Assembly (NCBI GenBank): GCA_964058805.1
Contig: CAXKVV010000224.1
Location: forward strand, 1-33,700
Length of the DNA stretch: 33,700 bases
Origin: Schoenoplectus triqueter
Taxonomy: Eukaryota; Streptophyta; Magnoliopsida; Poales; Cyperaceae
Reading direction: 5' to 3'
Positions 9,345 through 19,326 of the stretch are shown here, in pieces. The number at the start of each line of letters is the position of its first letter. Positions within the stretch are counted from its first letter, which is position 1. The notes beneath the pieces are model-generated. The model did no database searches. It saw only the letters and a list, made by a program, of their open reading frames with translations, and had not been told where the DNA came from. A program made the position numbers and the translations under genes.

Positions 9345-9850
9345 GATGTTTTACTTAAACGGTCTAAAAACAGACCTTAACTATACATCTAAGAACGTAT
9401 TTATTTTCACAAACGGTCTAATAAAAGGCGTGCGTTTTTCTCTTTCTGCCCGCTGCCCAAACAAAAAAGAGTAAAATGGCCCAAAAAACGTGAGTTGAAC
9501 TCATGCCCTTTAAGTCCACATATCGAATTTATATTATTTTTTTCACTTTCGGTGTTTTCAAAAGGTAACAACCAGAGCACATCAACGTTTAAAGGGTGTG
9601 AGTTGAACTCACGCCTTTAAAGTTTTTTATTCAAAAGTTTAACTCACGCTCTTAGGTGTGTTTAACTACAATGGTTGTAATCAGATAATTGAAAATAACA
9701 TAGGGCGTGAGTTAAACTCACGCTCTTTGTGTTTTTAGGTAGTGTTCGGGCAGACAAAATGGAGGTTTAAGGGCGTGAGTTGAATTCACTCTCTTATTTA
9801 GTCAGTTTGTGAAAATAACTTTGCTCTAAGGCCGGTTCTGTAGATAACAT
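9345..9850. mobile_element. Inverted-repeat element carrying an array of palindromes
   Basis: TTATTTTCACAAAC at about 9400-9413 is the exact reverse complement of GTTTGTGAAAATAA at about 9807-9820. Similarity continues on both sides (CTAAGAACG... versus CTTAGAGCAAAG..., then the TCTAATAAAAGGCGTG versus CTAAATAAGAGAGTG side). This suggests a small DNA element about 0.5 kb long. No ORF and no clear target duplication were found. Its interior holds five spaced palindromes described separately. Outer limits are approximate. Confidence 0.4.
9489..9793. repeat. Five copies of a GTGAGTT-n-AACTCAC palindrome
   Basis: Copies: CGTGAGTTGAACTCATG 9489-9505; AAAGG-GTGTGAGTTGAACTCACGCC-TTT around 9591-9618, near-perfect over 28 bp with a central G; a half copy GTTTAACTCACGCTCT 9638-9653; GGGCGTGAGTTAAACTCACG 9703-9722; and GGGCGTGAGTTGAATTCAC 9771-9789. 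Spacing is 50-105 bp and the spacers are unrelated. The same GGGCGTGAGTT/AACTCACGCC phrase occurs once in each terminal repeat of the MULE at 18.8-22.7 kb, next to its B-box-like motif. Confidence 0.85.
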
Positions 9851-10045
9851 TGATTATTAGGCTCTTTAAGTAAAAAGTCCCACATGTGAGTCATGTGATC
9901 ATGATTCATGACACCGTGTCCGTGTGTAAGTGTAAATAAACAGTTTTTTTTCTCTTTTTCTTGAGAGAAGCCCATTGGCTGAATTGTATTAAATAAAATT
10001 ATTATCAGTTCCATAGTGATAAATTCAGTATTCAGAAAATGTTCG
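9851..10045. other. Short intergenic spacer
   Basis: No gene is visible. CATGTGAGTCATGTG and ATGATTCATGA-type partial palindromes occur near 9883-9911. Confidence 0.4.
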
Positions 10046-11355
10046 TGTCACACCCCAGAAGTAAATGAATCGGATTAGGGGTGCTTTATCCCGCCACGTA
10101 CGCACGACGAGACGTGCGTACGAAAGGCTAAAAGAATAAAATAAGAAAATCACAGAATAAACAAAATAATAATAATAAAATATACATGACCATACAGTCC
10201 AGAATGAACAAAGATAATACAACGCCTACATCGGCGGGGCTAGCTCCATCGGAATGGGCAACAATCTCGCAAAGAAAAACCCAAAAGAAGAAATAAAAAC
10301 TCGAAACCCGATAGATCCTAATCCACTACCATGCTCACAAGCGGAAGCGGCGAAGCATCTCTGTCACCATGCAGGACTGCACCTAGCACTCTCATCAAAA
10401 ACTCGATCCCGCTCCTGTAAAACCTGGACCCCACAACCACCGTGGAAACGTGAGTGATAAGTCACTCAGTGCGGTTTTAGGTCCAGCACCGAGATGTTAT
10501 AAATCTCTAGGCTTAGACTTAAAACCATTAAAATTTTATTTTTATAATAAATATTATAGAAACATATAAATACATAAAATTTGAGTTTAAATAATTAAAT
10601 TGATTTAATTTTGTTCTGAGTATAGTATAAAAAGAACCCAAAAGAGTTTATAAAAATGCATTACTTGAATGTCATGAATATTTTAAATCAAGGATGAACC
10701 AAAAAATGAATAATTCTGAGATATTATAATATAATAGGTACGGGTTCAAACTCTCATATCACACGAATGACTTTGCGGGATAAATTCTTTTCAGAAAGAA
10801 CCGACCTCAACCAGTGCTCTATAGAAGAGAGCCCGCTTTATAGAAGAGAGCGTCATTCACTATCAAAATCATCCCTAATTTATCCCGCTCAGTCCCTTAC
10901 TATAATGAAACGAACAATGGCTCGATTTTTATCAATATATATATATAATTCAAATTGAAGGAGACTATCCGAAAATAATATGAAATGAAATGAATCAATC
11001 ACGAACAAATATAAAGTGACAAAATAGTCACTGCTAAATATAAAGTGATAAGATAATCACTGTAACCACGTAATAGCTCCTTAATAATAAATTAAAGTGT
11101 ATTTTATTATAAAATCGAGCCGGTACCGACACTCTTCCCAAACCCAAATTTGGATATTCATTTTTAACTTAAAATTTTCCTTGAGTTTCATTAACAACAT
11201 ACAAATTATAGAAAACAGATAATATGCAAATTCAAATCTTAATTCAATTTAGTGATAACTCGATTAAGTTTATTTTGGTCAATATAACAATCCAGTTAAT
11301 AAAAATCACATTATTTACATAATAAAATTTCAAGGTACTTAATTAATACTAATAT

Positions 11356-11545
11356 AAATTATTAAATACTAATTACTCTATCTAAGATAATCTATCCTAG
11401 ATAATCTATCATGTAACTAATTATATTAAATTATTAAATACTACTTACTCTATCTAGGATAATCTATCCTATAACTAATTATATTAAATTATTAAATACT
11501 AATTACTTCTATCTAGGATAATCTATTCTATAACTAATTAACTTA
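11356..11545. repeat. Tandem array, 58-72 bp unit, 3 copies
   Basis: Units start at 11356, 11428 and 11486, each opening AAATTATTAAATACTA and holding TCTATCTAGGATAATCTATC. The first unit is 14 bp longer through an internal second TAGATAATCTATC. Copies differ at few positions, so the expansion looks fairly recent relative to the surrounding repeat. Confidence 0.85.
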
Positions 11546-12034
11546 AATATTAATCTAATTAATGATCAAAATGAAATGCATATAAAATGATATGCGGATG
11601 ATATGAACAAGTTTCAATATCAAAAGAAAAGAAAATATAATTTAAAGTCATATCCTAAGAAATCGTAAATCTCAGTGCAATCCGCACCTGAATATTTTGG
11701 CAAGGCTGATAGCGTCTGATTGCTCGGTCTCCGGTGGGGCCCACGATCTCGTCAACCGTCTCATCCTGAGTGTACTTGATTGTCGGGTCGTCAAGATATT
11801 TTCGAGAACCTATAAGGTCAAAATAAATTAAATTGGCGAGTATTCTATTCGCGTAGGGTCTGGTTATGTCAGGGTATACCGGACTCGGAGACGAGAGCAT
11901 TATTATTTATGTTCGTGTTTTAAGATTATATTTATTTTAATTAATGTAATTAACTTAATTTTATTTAGATTTATTAAGTTAACTTAATCATTATCACTTA
12001 GTTATTTTAATTATAATTATGATAATTAATTATT

Positions 12035-12240
12035 TAAAAATAGAGGAATTAATTAATATATAATATTATATAATTAATATTGTTCTTATTAAAAATAGAG
12101 AAATTGATTAATGTATATTTATATATTTATTAATATTATTCTATTATTAAATAGAGAAATTGATTAATAGGTATTTATATATATTAATTAACATTATTTA
12201 TTTATTAAAATAGAGAAATTGATTAATATATATTTTATAT
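12035..12240. repeat. Tandem array, 55-59 bp unit, 4 copies
   Basis: The core AAATAGAGAAATTGATTAAT recurs with its TAGAG at about 12041, 12096, 12152 and 12211, separated by variable AT-rich sequence. The first copy is the most diverged (AGAGGAATTAATTAAT). Confidence 0.8.
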
Positions 12241-14403
12241 TATAAATTATTATCATCGTTTAGTTATTACTTTATAACCCCTAATTATTTATATCATATT
12301 CTTTAATTATATCTCATTTTATATTTTAATATTATTTTCATTAATTAGAAAATATATTATATAAAACTAGAATTAAAAATAAAATCAAAATAAAAGAAAA
12401 GAAATTCAATTAAACTTAAATTTAATTAATGTTTTTATTTGATTAAATGTGTTGGCGTTTTAATATGTTTGGGATCATAGGCTGCCTCCGAAACCACTAT
12501 ATCTGTTCGGATTTTCATTATTGAGGCAGATCATGTAATCATCTCCCATATTCAGCTTTAAGTATAAATTAATTATTAGTTGCACACGTTTTTAAATTAC
12601 GGCACTTGCTAATTAATTAATTATACTTTTATCCCGCTTAATACCTTTCGGCCCATTTAACCTTGATCAGTTCATTTCCCGACTCGCTTTATAGTTCCAA
12701 TTGTTTATTAAAATTTATTTTGTTTGCGCATATAACCCTTCAAGAGGTGTTATTACCACAAATTCATTTAGGCCCCTTTATTTTATCAGATTTCACAATT
12801 TGACCCTTAACTTATACGAGCTTTACAAATCAGCCCCTACATTCATTATATTTCTCAATTCAGTCCCTGACAAGGGATATACCATACCAACAAAATTGTA
12901 CAGTAGCAACAGAGGGACAAAAGGGTATACAGGTATAACAGTCAAGATCAACAATCACAATATGTCAAACAACAAGGCGAAGTCAGCAAGGGATCAAAGT
13001 TGGCACAAGCAAGACATAAAGCTTCTATAATTTCAAGTAACAGCATAAAGGGAAGATACTAGCGAAACATGTCACCAACAACAACCAAGTACCAAGAGCA
13101 AGACCACATGTCAGCAAGTGTCAAAACCCCACAAAATTTTCAATGCACAAATCAGAATTTCCCAAGTCTCGGGACAAAATAAGGAACCAGCCACCGGCTC
13201 CGCCTCATTGGTACTAATGGTACCAGCGTACCAGGCCAGTACAAGGCATAAGGCCGCTACAATTCAGTTCATACCAGCACCATAAATCAGCAACAGATAC
13301 CAGCATCAGAAACAACAGAAATTCGGAGATTAACAGTAAGTATCCAAATCGACCAACAATCAATGATTCACTCCACCACCAATCGATTAACCATAAAAGT
13401 CAGAAAGAATCGGCCAACAAATAAATGGATCAACCAACACAGGGATCAGCCCTGGTACAAGGCCTCGCTTCACTAGTACTGAATGGTACCAGTGTACCAA
13501 GGCAATTCAAAGTAACTCGCAAATAACACTAATTGAATAAGCACACCCAATTTCAGCCATACAAAGGAATAACATCGCACACCAGGTCCTAGGCAGGTAC
13601 TGGTAAATCAAGGCACAAACAATACAAAGTGACAGGTCCAACAAAGAGGCGTACAAGCCATGAATCAGACAAAGATAACAAGATACGACACAGAGAATCT
13701 GGGCTCAGCCCTTAACAAGGGCCCACACGGCCAGAAAAAGGGAGGATGTTACCGATTTGGTCACGAGGCAGTAGAGGGAGCTCGGCCAGTTCTGGCACTA
13801 ACAACCTTCGCCTCTGCTGAGGCAGCATAAGGGTGGTATGAGGCCACGGTGGCAGCAATGATAGTGATAAAAGCGACGAAGGATCGTGCTCGGTCCAGTA
13901 GTGAAAGTGGCCATATCATGGTGACATCGAAGGTGAGGTGGTCGGGTGTCAGCGTTGGGTGCTTGTGCGAGGGGAATAGGGCTTCAGGGAGATAGGAGAT
14001 CGAGTTGGGGGGGGTGAAGCGGTGTCGGTTGGAGAGAAGGGGACAACGAGAGTGATTGAGAGGGCGAAATGGAGAGGAGGTTGGCGAGTGTGAGCGGGAT
14101 AGCGAGTGAAGGGAAAACAAGGAGGAGAGAGGGGCCGGTGAGAGGGAGGTAGAGCGAAAATTTTAAAGAGGGGTGAGTTTTCATCGAGTGAGAGAGTGAG
14201 CTTCCGAGAGGGATGGGGGAGATAGGGTGGGTCTGTCCCGTAGGGAGGGTGAGAGGGGACAAGACTTGATGGGAAAGGATAGGAGGGGTGAGGGGGGAAA
14301 AAGATGAAAGGAGAGGGAAGAAAAACGGGAAGGGATTTACCATGACGGTTTGCGCCTGTGCGCGCGTTGCGGGTCGTGTTGGCGTGTGAGTCGGGATCTT
14401 ACA

Positions 14404-15439
14404 TTTTTTTGTTCAAATTAACCATATTATCTCATGATCGTTATCTTCAAATTTTAATTCGGTTATTTATTATGTTTATTTTTAGTGTTGTTAATTATTT
14501 CATCAATTAAGTTTTAAGTTATTATATTTTAATAGCGGTTTAATTTGATCTGTGGGTTTCGTTATTCGATTCTCAATCTCATTCAACTACTTATATTCCA
14601 AACTTGCTTAATTTATTATTTATCTAATTATATATATATAATCCATTAAATATTAATTTAAGTTATTTACTAATTTGCGTTAAATCATTATGATTATTAT
14701 CTTAATTATCATTATTTCTTAATTAAATTTCATGGTTTAACACTTCGGCTCCATTAAAAGTTCATGATTTGAATATAATTTTAAAAAAATCATTTTGTTA
14801 ATTATTTAATTAATATATTAAAATATTAAATATTTTTAGAAAAAAAACTAATCTATATTTCATTAAACTCATTAATAGTATGAAAATAATTATACATTTT
14901 AAAAAGATATATATGAAATTGAGATAAACTTATCAGGTGAATTTAAATATTGTTGAAAACTGTCTTTTTTATGAGAGAAAAAACTCTAAGGAAAAAAAAA
15001 CTATTGCTACATTGACAAATTGTGAATTTTTTCACTCCCAAATTGATTTGACATTTTTTAATAAAGAGGTATAAATAAGTCTTTGATCTTGGTATTTATA
15101 GTCTGAAGTCTATAAAGATACAAAGTTCTTGCTTGTGTTAGCTACAAATCTATAACAGATATCTCTTTCATCTTGGTGTATTCCCAGTAAAAGTTAGCAC
15201 AAGAGTACAGAGGAGAAATGATACAACTGATTTTCATTTCGAATTAAGCGAATAAGTGACATTTTATTCATAAAATTCATCATATATGTGAATTATACCC
15301 GAATTAAATGTTTAGCTCGTGAACTGATGTATAATTCATTCTTCTATTCGCCAATACAGAAATCTAAATAATTCATGAATAATTCACGAATTATTCACGA
15401 ATATTGTTACTATGACCAGTATATATAGTTATAGTTTAC
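14404..15439. other. AT-rich DNA, no gene
   Basis: No coding signal is visible. AATTCATGAATAATTCACG followed by AATTATTCACGAAT (about 15369-15402) is a short interrupted tandem and inverted repeat. Part of this stretch may belong to the neighbouring retroelement. Confidence 0.5.
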
Positions 15440-16254
15440 CTGAAATCTACAGAAAATGCTAGAAAACTAGAAAGAAGAATACCATCCTACTTTGATACTG
15501 TTAGAAAGACAAATACTAACCTCATGACCTCTAACTAAGAAATTATCATCTTACTCTGATGACTACTAGAATTGAGATTACCTTCCCGAAAGTTATCATT
15601 CTACTATTACAAACTAAGAGTCATATTTCAGTTACTATCTACTACCTCGACAATCATAAAAGTAATTTTGAGCCTGTCGATTTGATGCAATTCACCCTAG
15701 TGTCTGGCCTGATTTATTATGTCATTTCGGCACTGAAACTCAACCACCTCATCATAAACTACTTTAAAAATCTCTCGATTAATTTCTTCACTGATCTGGT
15801 GCTCACTAATCTGGCTTGGTTCGGTATTCCCGTGCATTCTTGTCTCATCCTCCTAGCTGCATTGACCAAATTATGCGATGCCAACATTTGTTCCCTGCAT
15901 ATGTAATCTATTATTATATGGTTTATGCTCTTCCTTATCATTTGTCTAAGCTGTAGCATATTCTCCTCAGCCCTCTAAGAATGCGGTTGTGCTTCTCCTA
16001 TCATTTGCAACTCTTTGATAATATTCTGGTAATCGATTAAGATGATACACTTGGGTCATAGGGTCTGTATCATTAGATGGTTGACTATCCTGCAAATTAC
16101 CAGTGTCTCAACATGCATGGCATTCCCTGTTGTGAAAGGGAAGTAGTGTACCTCCTTTAAAATCCTCTGTGATTGTACTAAAGGTCGCCCCCTCCCCTGT
16201 CAGTCTTATCCCATGAAGCATCTAACAAAATAATGGAGTAGCCCTTCTCAATTT

Positions 16255-16340
16255 GATGTGCTAGCATTGTATAGTGACATCCCGAATAAAGATGAATGAG
16301 TGGGTTTTCTAGTTGATGTGCTAGCATTGTGTAGTGACGG
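16255..16340. repeat. 60-bp spaced duplication inside the LINE relic
   Basis: GATGTGCTAGCATTGT followed by a GTAGTGAC-like end occurs at about 16255 and again exactly 60 bp later. It is a local tandem duplication at the start of the RNase H relic. Confidence 0.8.
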
Positions 16341-16797
16341 CCTGATTTTTGCTGGTTATATCTGCGGACTTGCCATTGCATCAACCTGCAACCATACTTT
16401 AATTGGATTAGTTCTTATACCTTCTATGACTTCTGCATTTCTCGCTTTTTAGATGCACCATAAAAGGTTTTCAGTGTAAAGCTGGTCTTGCACAAAATTT
16501 AATGGAATATCATCAGTTCACAAGTTCAATTGACCTAAACCACACCGCTCTCAATCTCAGGCAGTTGAAAAATAAATGAGTTAAATTACTCATTTTCTTC
16601 ATGGTACCGATTACATTTAGGACAAATTAAAGAAATTTGTATGTACATAGCCACCCCTATTAGCAATTCATCTCGACTTGCTTTCCATAGGAACAGTTGT
16701 ACCCTCGACCACAGCTCTTTTAGACCCCATATTATTGTCCATATATTTGAATTCATCTGCATAGGCGGCTGTTGCTGACATAATATCCTGTAACCAT

Positions 16798-16867
16798 CCT
16801 TTACTGTATAAGCACCACATGTTAGAGGTTTGTAAATTAGTCGTTCCTTTACTGTATAAGCACCACA
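16798..16867. repeat. 48-bp spaced duplication inside the LINE relic
   Basis: A 22-bp block opening CCTTTACTGTATAAGCACCA lies at 16798-16819 and again at 16846-16867. ACTTATATTTTTA also recurs at about 16868 and 17043. These are internal duplications produced after the LINE died. Confidence 0.8.
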
Positions 16868-17342
16868 CTTATATTTTTACCAAACTCACAATCTTTCTCA
16901 TTTGCTCTTCCCTGAAAATTTCATTCATTTTGGCAACATCCCATTGGCCATCTGTTGTCACTAATTCTGCAACTTTAAGTTGCCGAAACCTACTTTGTCC
17001 CTCCCTACATTGCTACTAATCTTCATGTCAGGGCCGCGCTAACACTTATATTTTTATCCCATCTGTTATGTGCCAGCTTATGTGGTCTTGAATCTTTGGC
17101 TTCAGTTTTTATAATTGTCTCCATAACGGGCTTACTGTTGTTGCTTGCTCTAGCTCCCAAAAAATAATATCCTGACAGTATTTTGCCAGCATTAATTCAA
17201 CCCAAGTCCTCTCTTGTTTTGAGGCTATCTGCCACACTAATTTCAACAGTAAAGCATTGTTCATTCTTTGCAGGTCCCTAATATTTAGCCCTCCTTGCTC
17301 AAAAGGTAAACAAATATTATCCCAACCGATTAAAGCAAGATA

Positions 17343-18636
17343 GCATAGTTAGAAAATTTCAAAAATAACATGATTGGTATTATATAAAATATTAATATGT
17401 AAATTAGTTTGTGTAAATTGAATTTTGATTGTTTGAAATTATTGATTTATCTTAATGTATTTATGTGTAGGTATGTATATATTTAATTATGAAGATGTTT
17501 CTATTGGAGTTGAATTATTGGAAAAGGCAACACACATATTATGAAGGAGCACTTAATTTTATCAATGTCTTGCAAGTTTGATTTCAGGAGCATCCATCAG
17601 CCAATATGTTTTCTATCCATGTCTTCAAGACTAATGAAAAACTCAATGATGGGATATCCGTAGAAGTTTGTGTAGTGATGAATGTCAATGATATTATGTA
17701 TATATTATGTTATGTTTTGAGTTTTGGGGACAAGGAAAGATTTGTTATGTTGATGATGTATAATATGAACTTGGATATTAGTGATTAGCAAGTAGATAAC
17801 TACTGGTTTATTACTGTGAGATGCATTTCAATATGTGTTATTTTAGATGTTGTTGTTAGATAATTGCTGGTTTGTTGTTGTGAGATGCATTTCGATATGA
17901 TTCCTAGATAATTGCTATTTTGCTATTTTGGTTGCAATTTGATAGTCTAAATAGCTATTATTTTTTATGTTAGTGTAATTAAAGCTTGTACTTTAAAACT
18001 TATTCATTTCAAAGATACATGAGACACATTTCAATATGTGATGTATTTTAATAATTTATTTAAAGAACTTTTACTTGGGTGAGACTAATTTAGATTGCAA
18101 TTTTTTTTTGAAGTTCGAAAATAATGTTTGACCACATTAATATTGCCAAAACAAAGTTCATCTTGTGGCGAAAAGAAACATTGTCAGTTAAATTCTCTTT
18201 AATTATTTTTTTAACCTTCTCGAATTTTTCTTATGAAAAGGCCAAAATCTTCATCTAGTACTTTTTTTATTTATTTCATATTCGATTCGCATGGTAACAA
18301 TTTGCACCGTAGTTATAAATACCACTAATCAACTTTATATTTCTATATGAATGATGTTGGAAGATATGCTGACTGGTTCACCTCTGAGACATATTTTTAA
18401 GTTCCATATGTAAAATATATTTAATTAAGAAATAATAAGTACTCGAAACTGATAGATGATGAGACAAATATATTTACATATAGGATTGGATTTTAACTCG
18501 TATACTATGAGCTTATGGGGTTCAGACTTGAAACTTCAAATTAACATGTACCCGCTCATTTATAGTAAGTATATCAGCGCTCAGTAGTACACATGTCAAG
18601 AATCACAACTGTAACTGTAGACTGTAGTAGCATTTT
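17343..18636. other. AT-rich DNA, no gene; one 64-bp tandem duplication
   Basis: Two copies of a 64-bp unit start at 17793 and 17857 (TAGATAAYTRCTGGTTTRTT then GTGAGATGCATTTC). A weaker third echo, GAGACACATTTCAATATG, lies near 18022. No coding signal is supportable; the 60-codon frame at 17606-17788 shows nothing recognisable. Confidence 0.55.
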
Positions 18637-18681
18637 ATTGCATTGCGTTGTATTGCATTGCGTTGTATTGCATTGCACTGT
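18637..18681. repeat. 15-bp tandem repeat, 3 copies
   Basis: ATTGCATTGCGTTGT is repeated exactly twice, then once as ATTGCATTGCACTGT. It is a minisatellite just upstream of the MULE and therefore in what was probably the PPR gene's ancestral upstream region. Confidence 0.9.
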
Positions 18682-18827
18682 GATCAGAGTAATGTAGAGA
18701 GGCCTCCAATGCTGGCACCAGGCATTAGCAGTAGACTAGGCCAGCAACCAAGCATCATAACAACCGAGTCAATATGTCTCGATGACCCAGCCAGAGCCTC
18801 ACAATCACAAGTTCACAACCCTTCTCC

Positions 18828-19171
18828 GGAAAAATTTAACAAAGGCTAAAGAATCAACTTTATTAACAGCCTAAAAATTTCACAAAGAGTCTAGAGCGCA
18901 AGTATTACTTGTGCTTCTAAGAGTTTCTCTAATTCCCAGACACATCTGCCCATTTTTTGTAGTAGTGGGGCCCAGTAGTCGTTGACCAATCTGAAAATAT
19001 TATAAGATATATAAGTAGAACATTTATCTCGTACGTTACGATAAATAATAATGGTCTAGCAATAGAGGAGGTTGAGTTTAAGACACTGAGTTTGAGAGAG
19101 GGTGTGAGTTTGATCCCCTGCCGCCCTATTTTTTTTAATTCTTAGGGGTGCAAGTAATAATTACGCTCCTA
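18828..19171 (+). repeat. MULE left terminal inverted repeat
   Basis: It matches the reverse complement of 22316-22700 along its length, including CTAAAAATTTCACAAAG, GCGCAAGTATTACTTG, TGGGGCCCAGTA, GAAAATATTATAAG, GGTCTAGC, CACTGAGTTTGAGAGAGGG and TTTTTTTTAATTCTTAG. Differences are scattered, and the two repeats are clearly diverged. It contains two copies of a CAAGTAWTACTTG-type near-palindrome. Confidence 0.88.
19052..19136 (+). promoter_or_regulatory. Pol III-like A box, B box and T8 in the left TIR (degraded)
   Basis: TGGTCTAGCAA (19052-19062) matches the A-box pattern TRGYNNARNNG except for the last base. GTTTGATCC (19108-19116) matches the B-box pattern GWTCRANNC except for one T. T8 lies at 19129-19136. 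Orientation is inward, and spacing suits a type 2 promoter. The right repeat keeps the perfect versions. No tRNA cloverleaf is evident. Confidence 0.35.
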
Positions 19172-19276
19172 AAATACACAGTTCCAACCCGTAACTTGTG
19201 GGCCCACATTCCTCAGAAAACTCTATTTCTATCCTTCTCTCCCAACTCACCGCCACTTTTTACCCTTTCTCTCCAC

Positions 19277-19292
19277 AAACCCTAAACCCTAA
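19277..19292 (+). promoter_or_regulatory. Double telo-box upstream of the transposase
   Basis: AAACCCTAAACCCTAA lies 35 bp before the first transposase ATG, in a CT-rich leader that opens straight after the left TIR. Telo-boxes are frequent in leaders of plant genes active in dividing cells. This is a motif match only. Confidence 0.5.
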
Positions 19293-19326
19293 TTTCACAT
19301 TTCTCCCCCCAAAACTCACATACATA

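Larger units (their letters stand above)
10046..14403 (-). mobile_element. Large non-coding LTR-derived repeat (TG...CA, ~4.36 kb)
   Basis: Read on the minus strand, the block begins TGTAAGATCCCGACTC (14403 downward) and ends GGGGTGTGACA (10046). These are TG...CA ends of the TGTNANRYCCCGA type seen on many plant LTR repeats. No gag, protease, reverse transcriptase or integrase fragment is found. Phrases such as AATTTGACCCTTAAC, AATCAGCCCCTAC and AATTCAGTCCCTG (about 12796-12870) are typical of plant LTR repeats. A GA-rich tract (13990-14340) makes overlapping Ser/Pro-rich open frames that I do not accept as genes. It could be a giant solo LTR or a large non-autonomous retrotransposon derivative. 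The 5-bp flanks do not match, so the limits may be wrong or the piece truncated. Confidence 0.45.
15440..17342 (-). pseudogene. Decayed LINE (L1-type) ORF2 3' part
   Basis: Reading down from 17342 the minus strand gives WDNICLPFEQGGLNIRDLQR, then NALLLKLVWQIAS. This is the conserved post-RT segment of plant non-LTR retrotransposons (usually LP..GGLG.RDL). Further down come WKASRDELLIGV and a CPKCNRYHEE zinc-knuckle relic of the zf-RVT type (about 16600-16690), then an RNase H-like start, IILLDASWDKTDRGGG, near 16180-16245. Frames are broken many times and several local duplications interrupt them. The reverse transcriptase core is absent, as the homology stops abruptly at 17342. The lower limit is a guess because the last recognisable segment ends near 16170. 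Confidence 0.75.

Noticed and set aside
9489..9793. CRISPR-like regular repeats
   Set aside because: The repeats are palindromic, unevenly spaced and imperfect, and the DNA is plant nuclear.
13761..14343. Two overlapping minus-strand Ser/Pro/Leu-rich ORFs
   Set aside because: Both arise from one GA-rich tract inside the large repeat. Low complexity with no conserved motif.
19040..19140. A tRNA gene in the MULE terminal repeat
   Set aside because: A- and B-box-like motifs are present, but the flanks do not form an acceptor stem or a recognisable anticodon arm.
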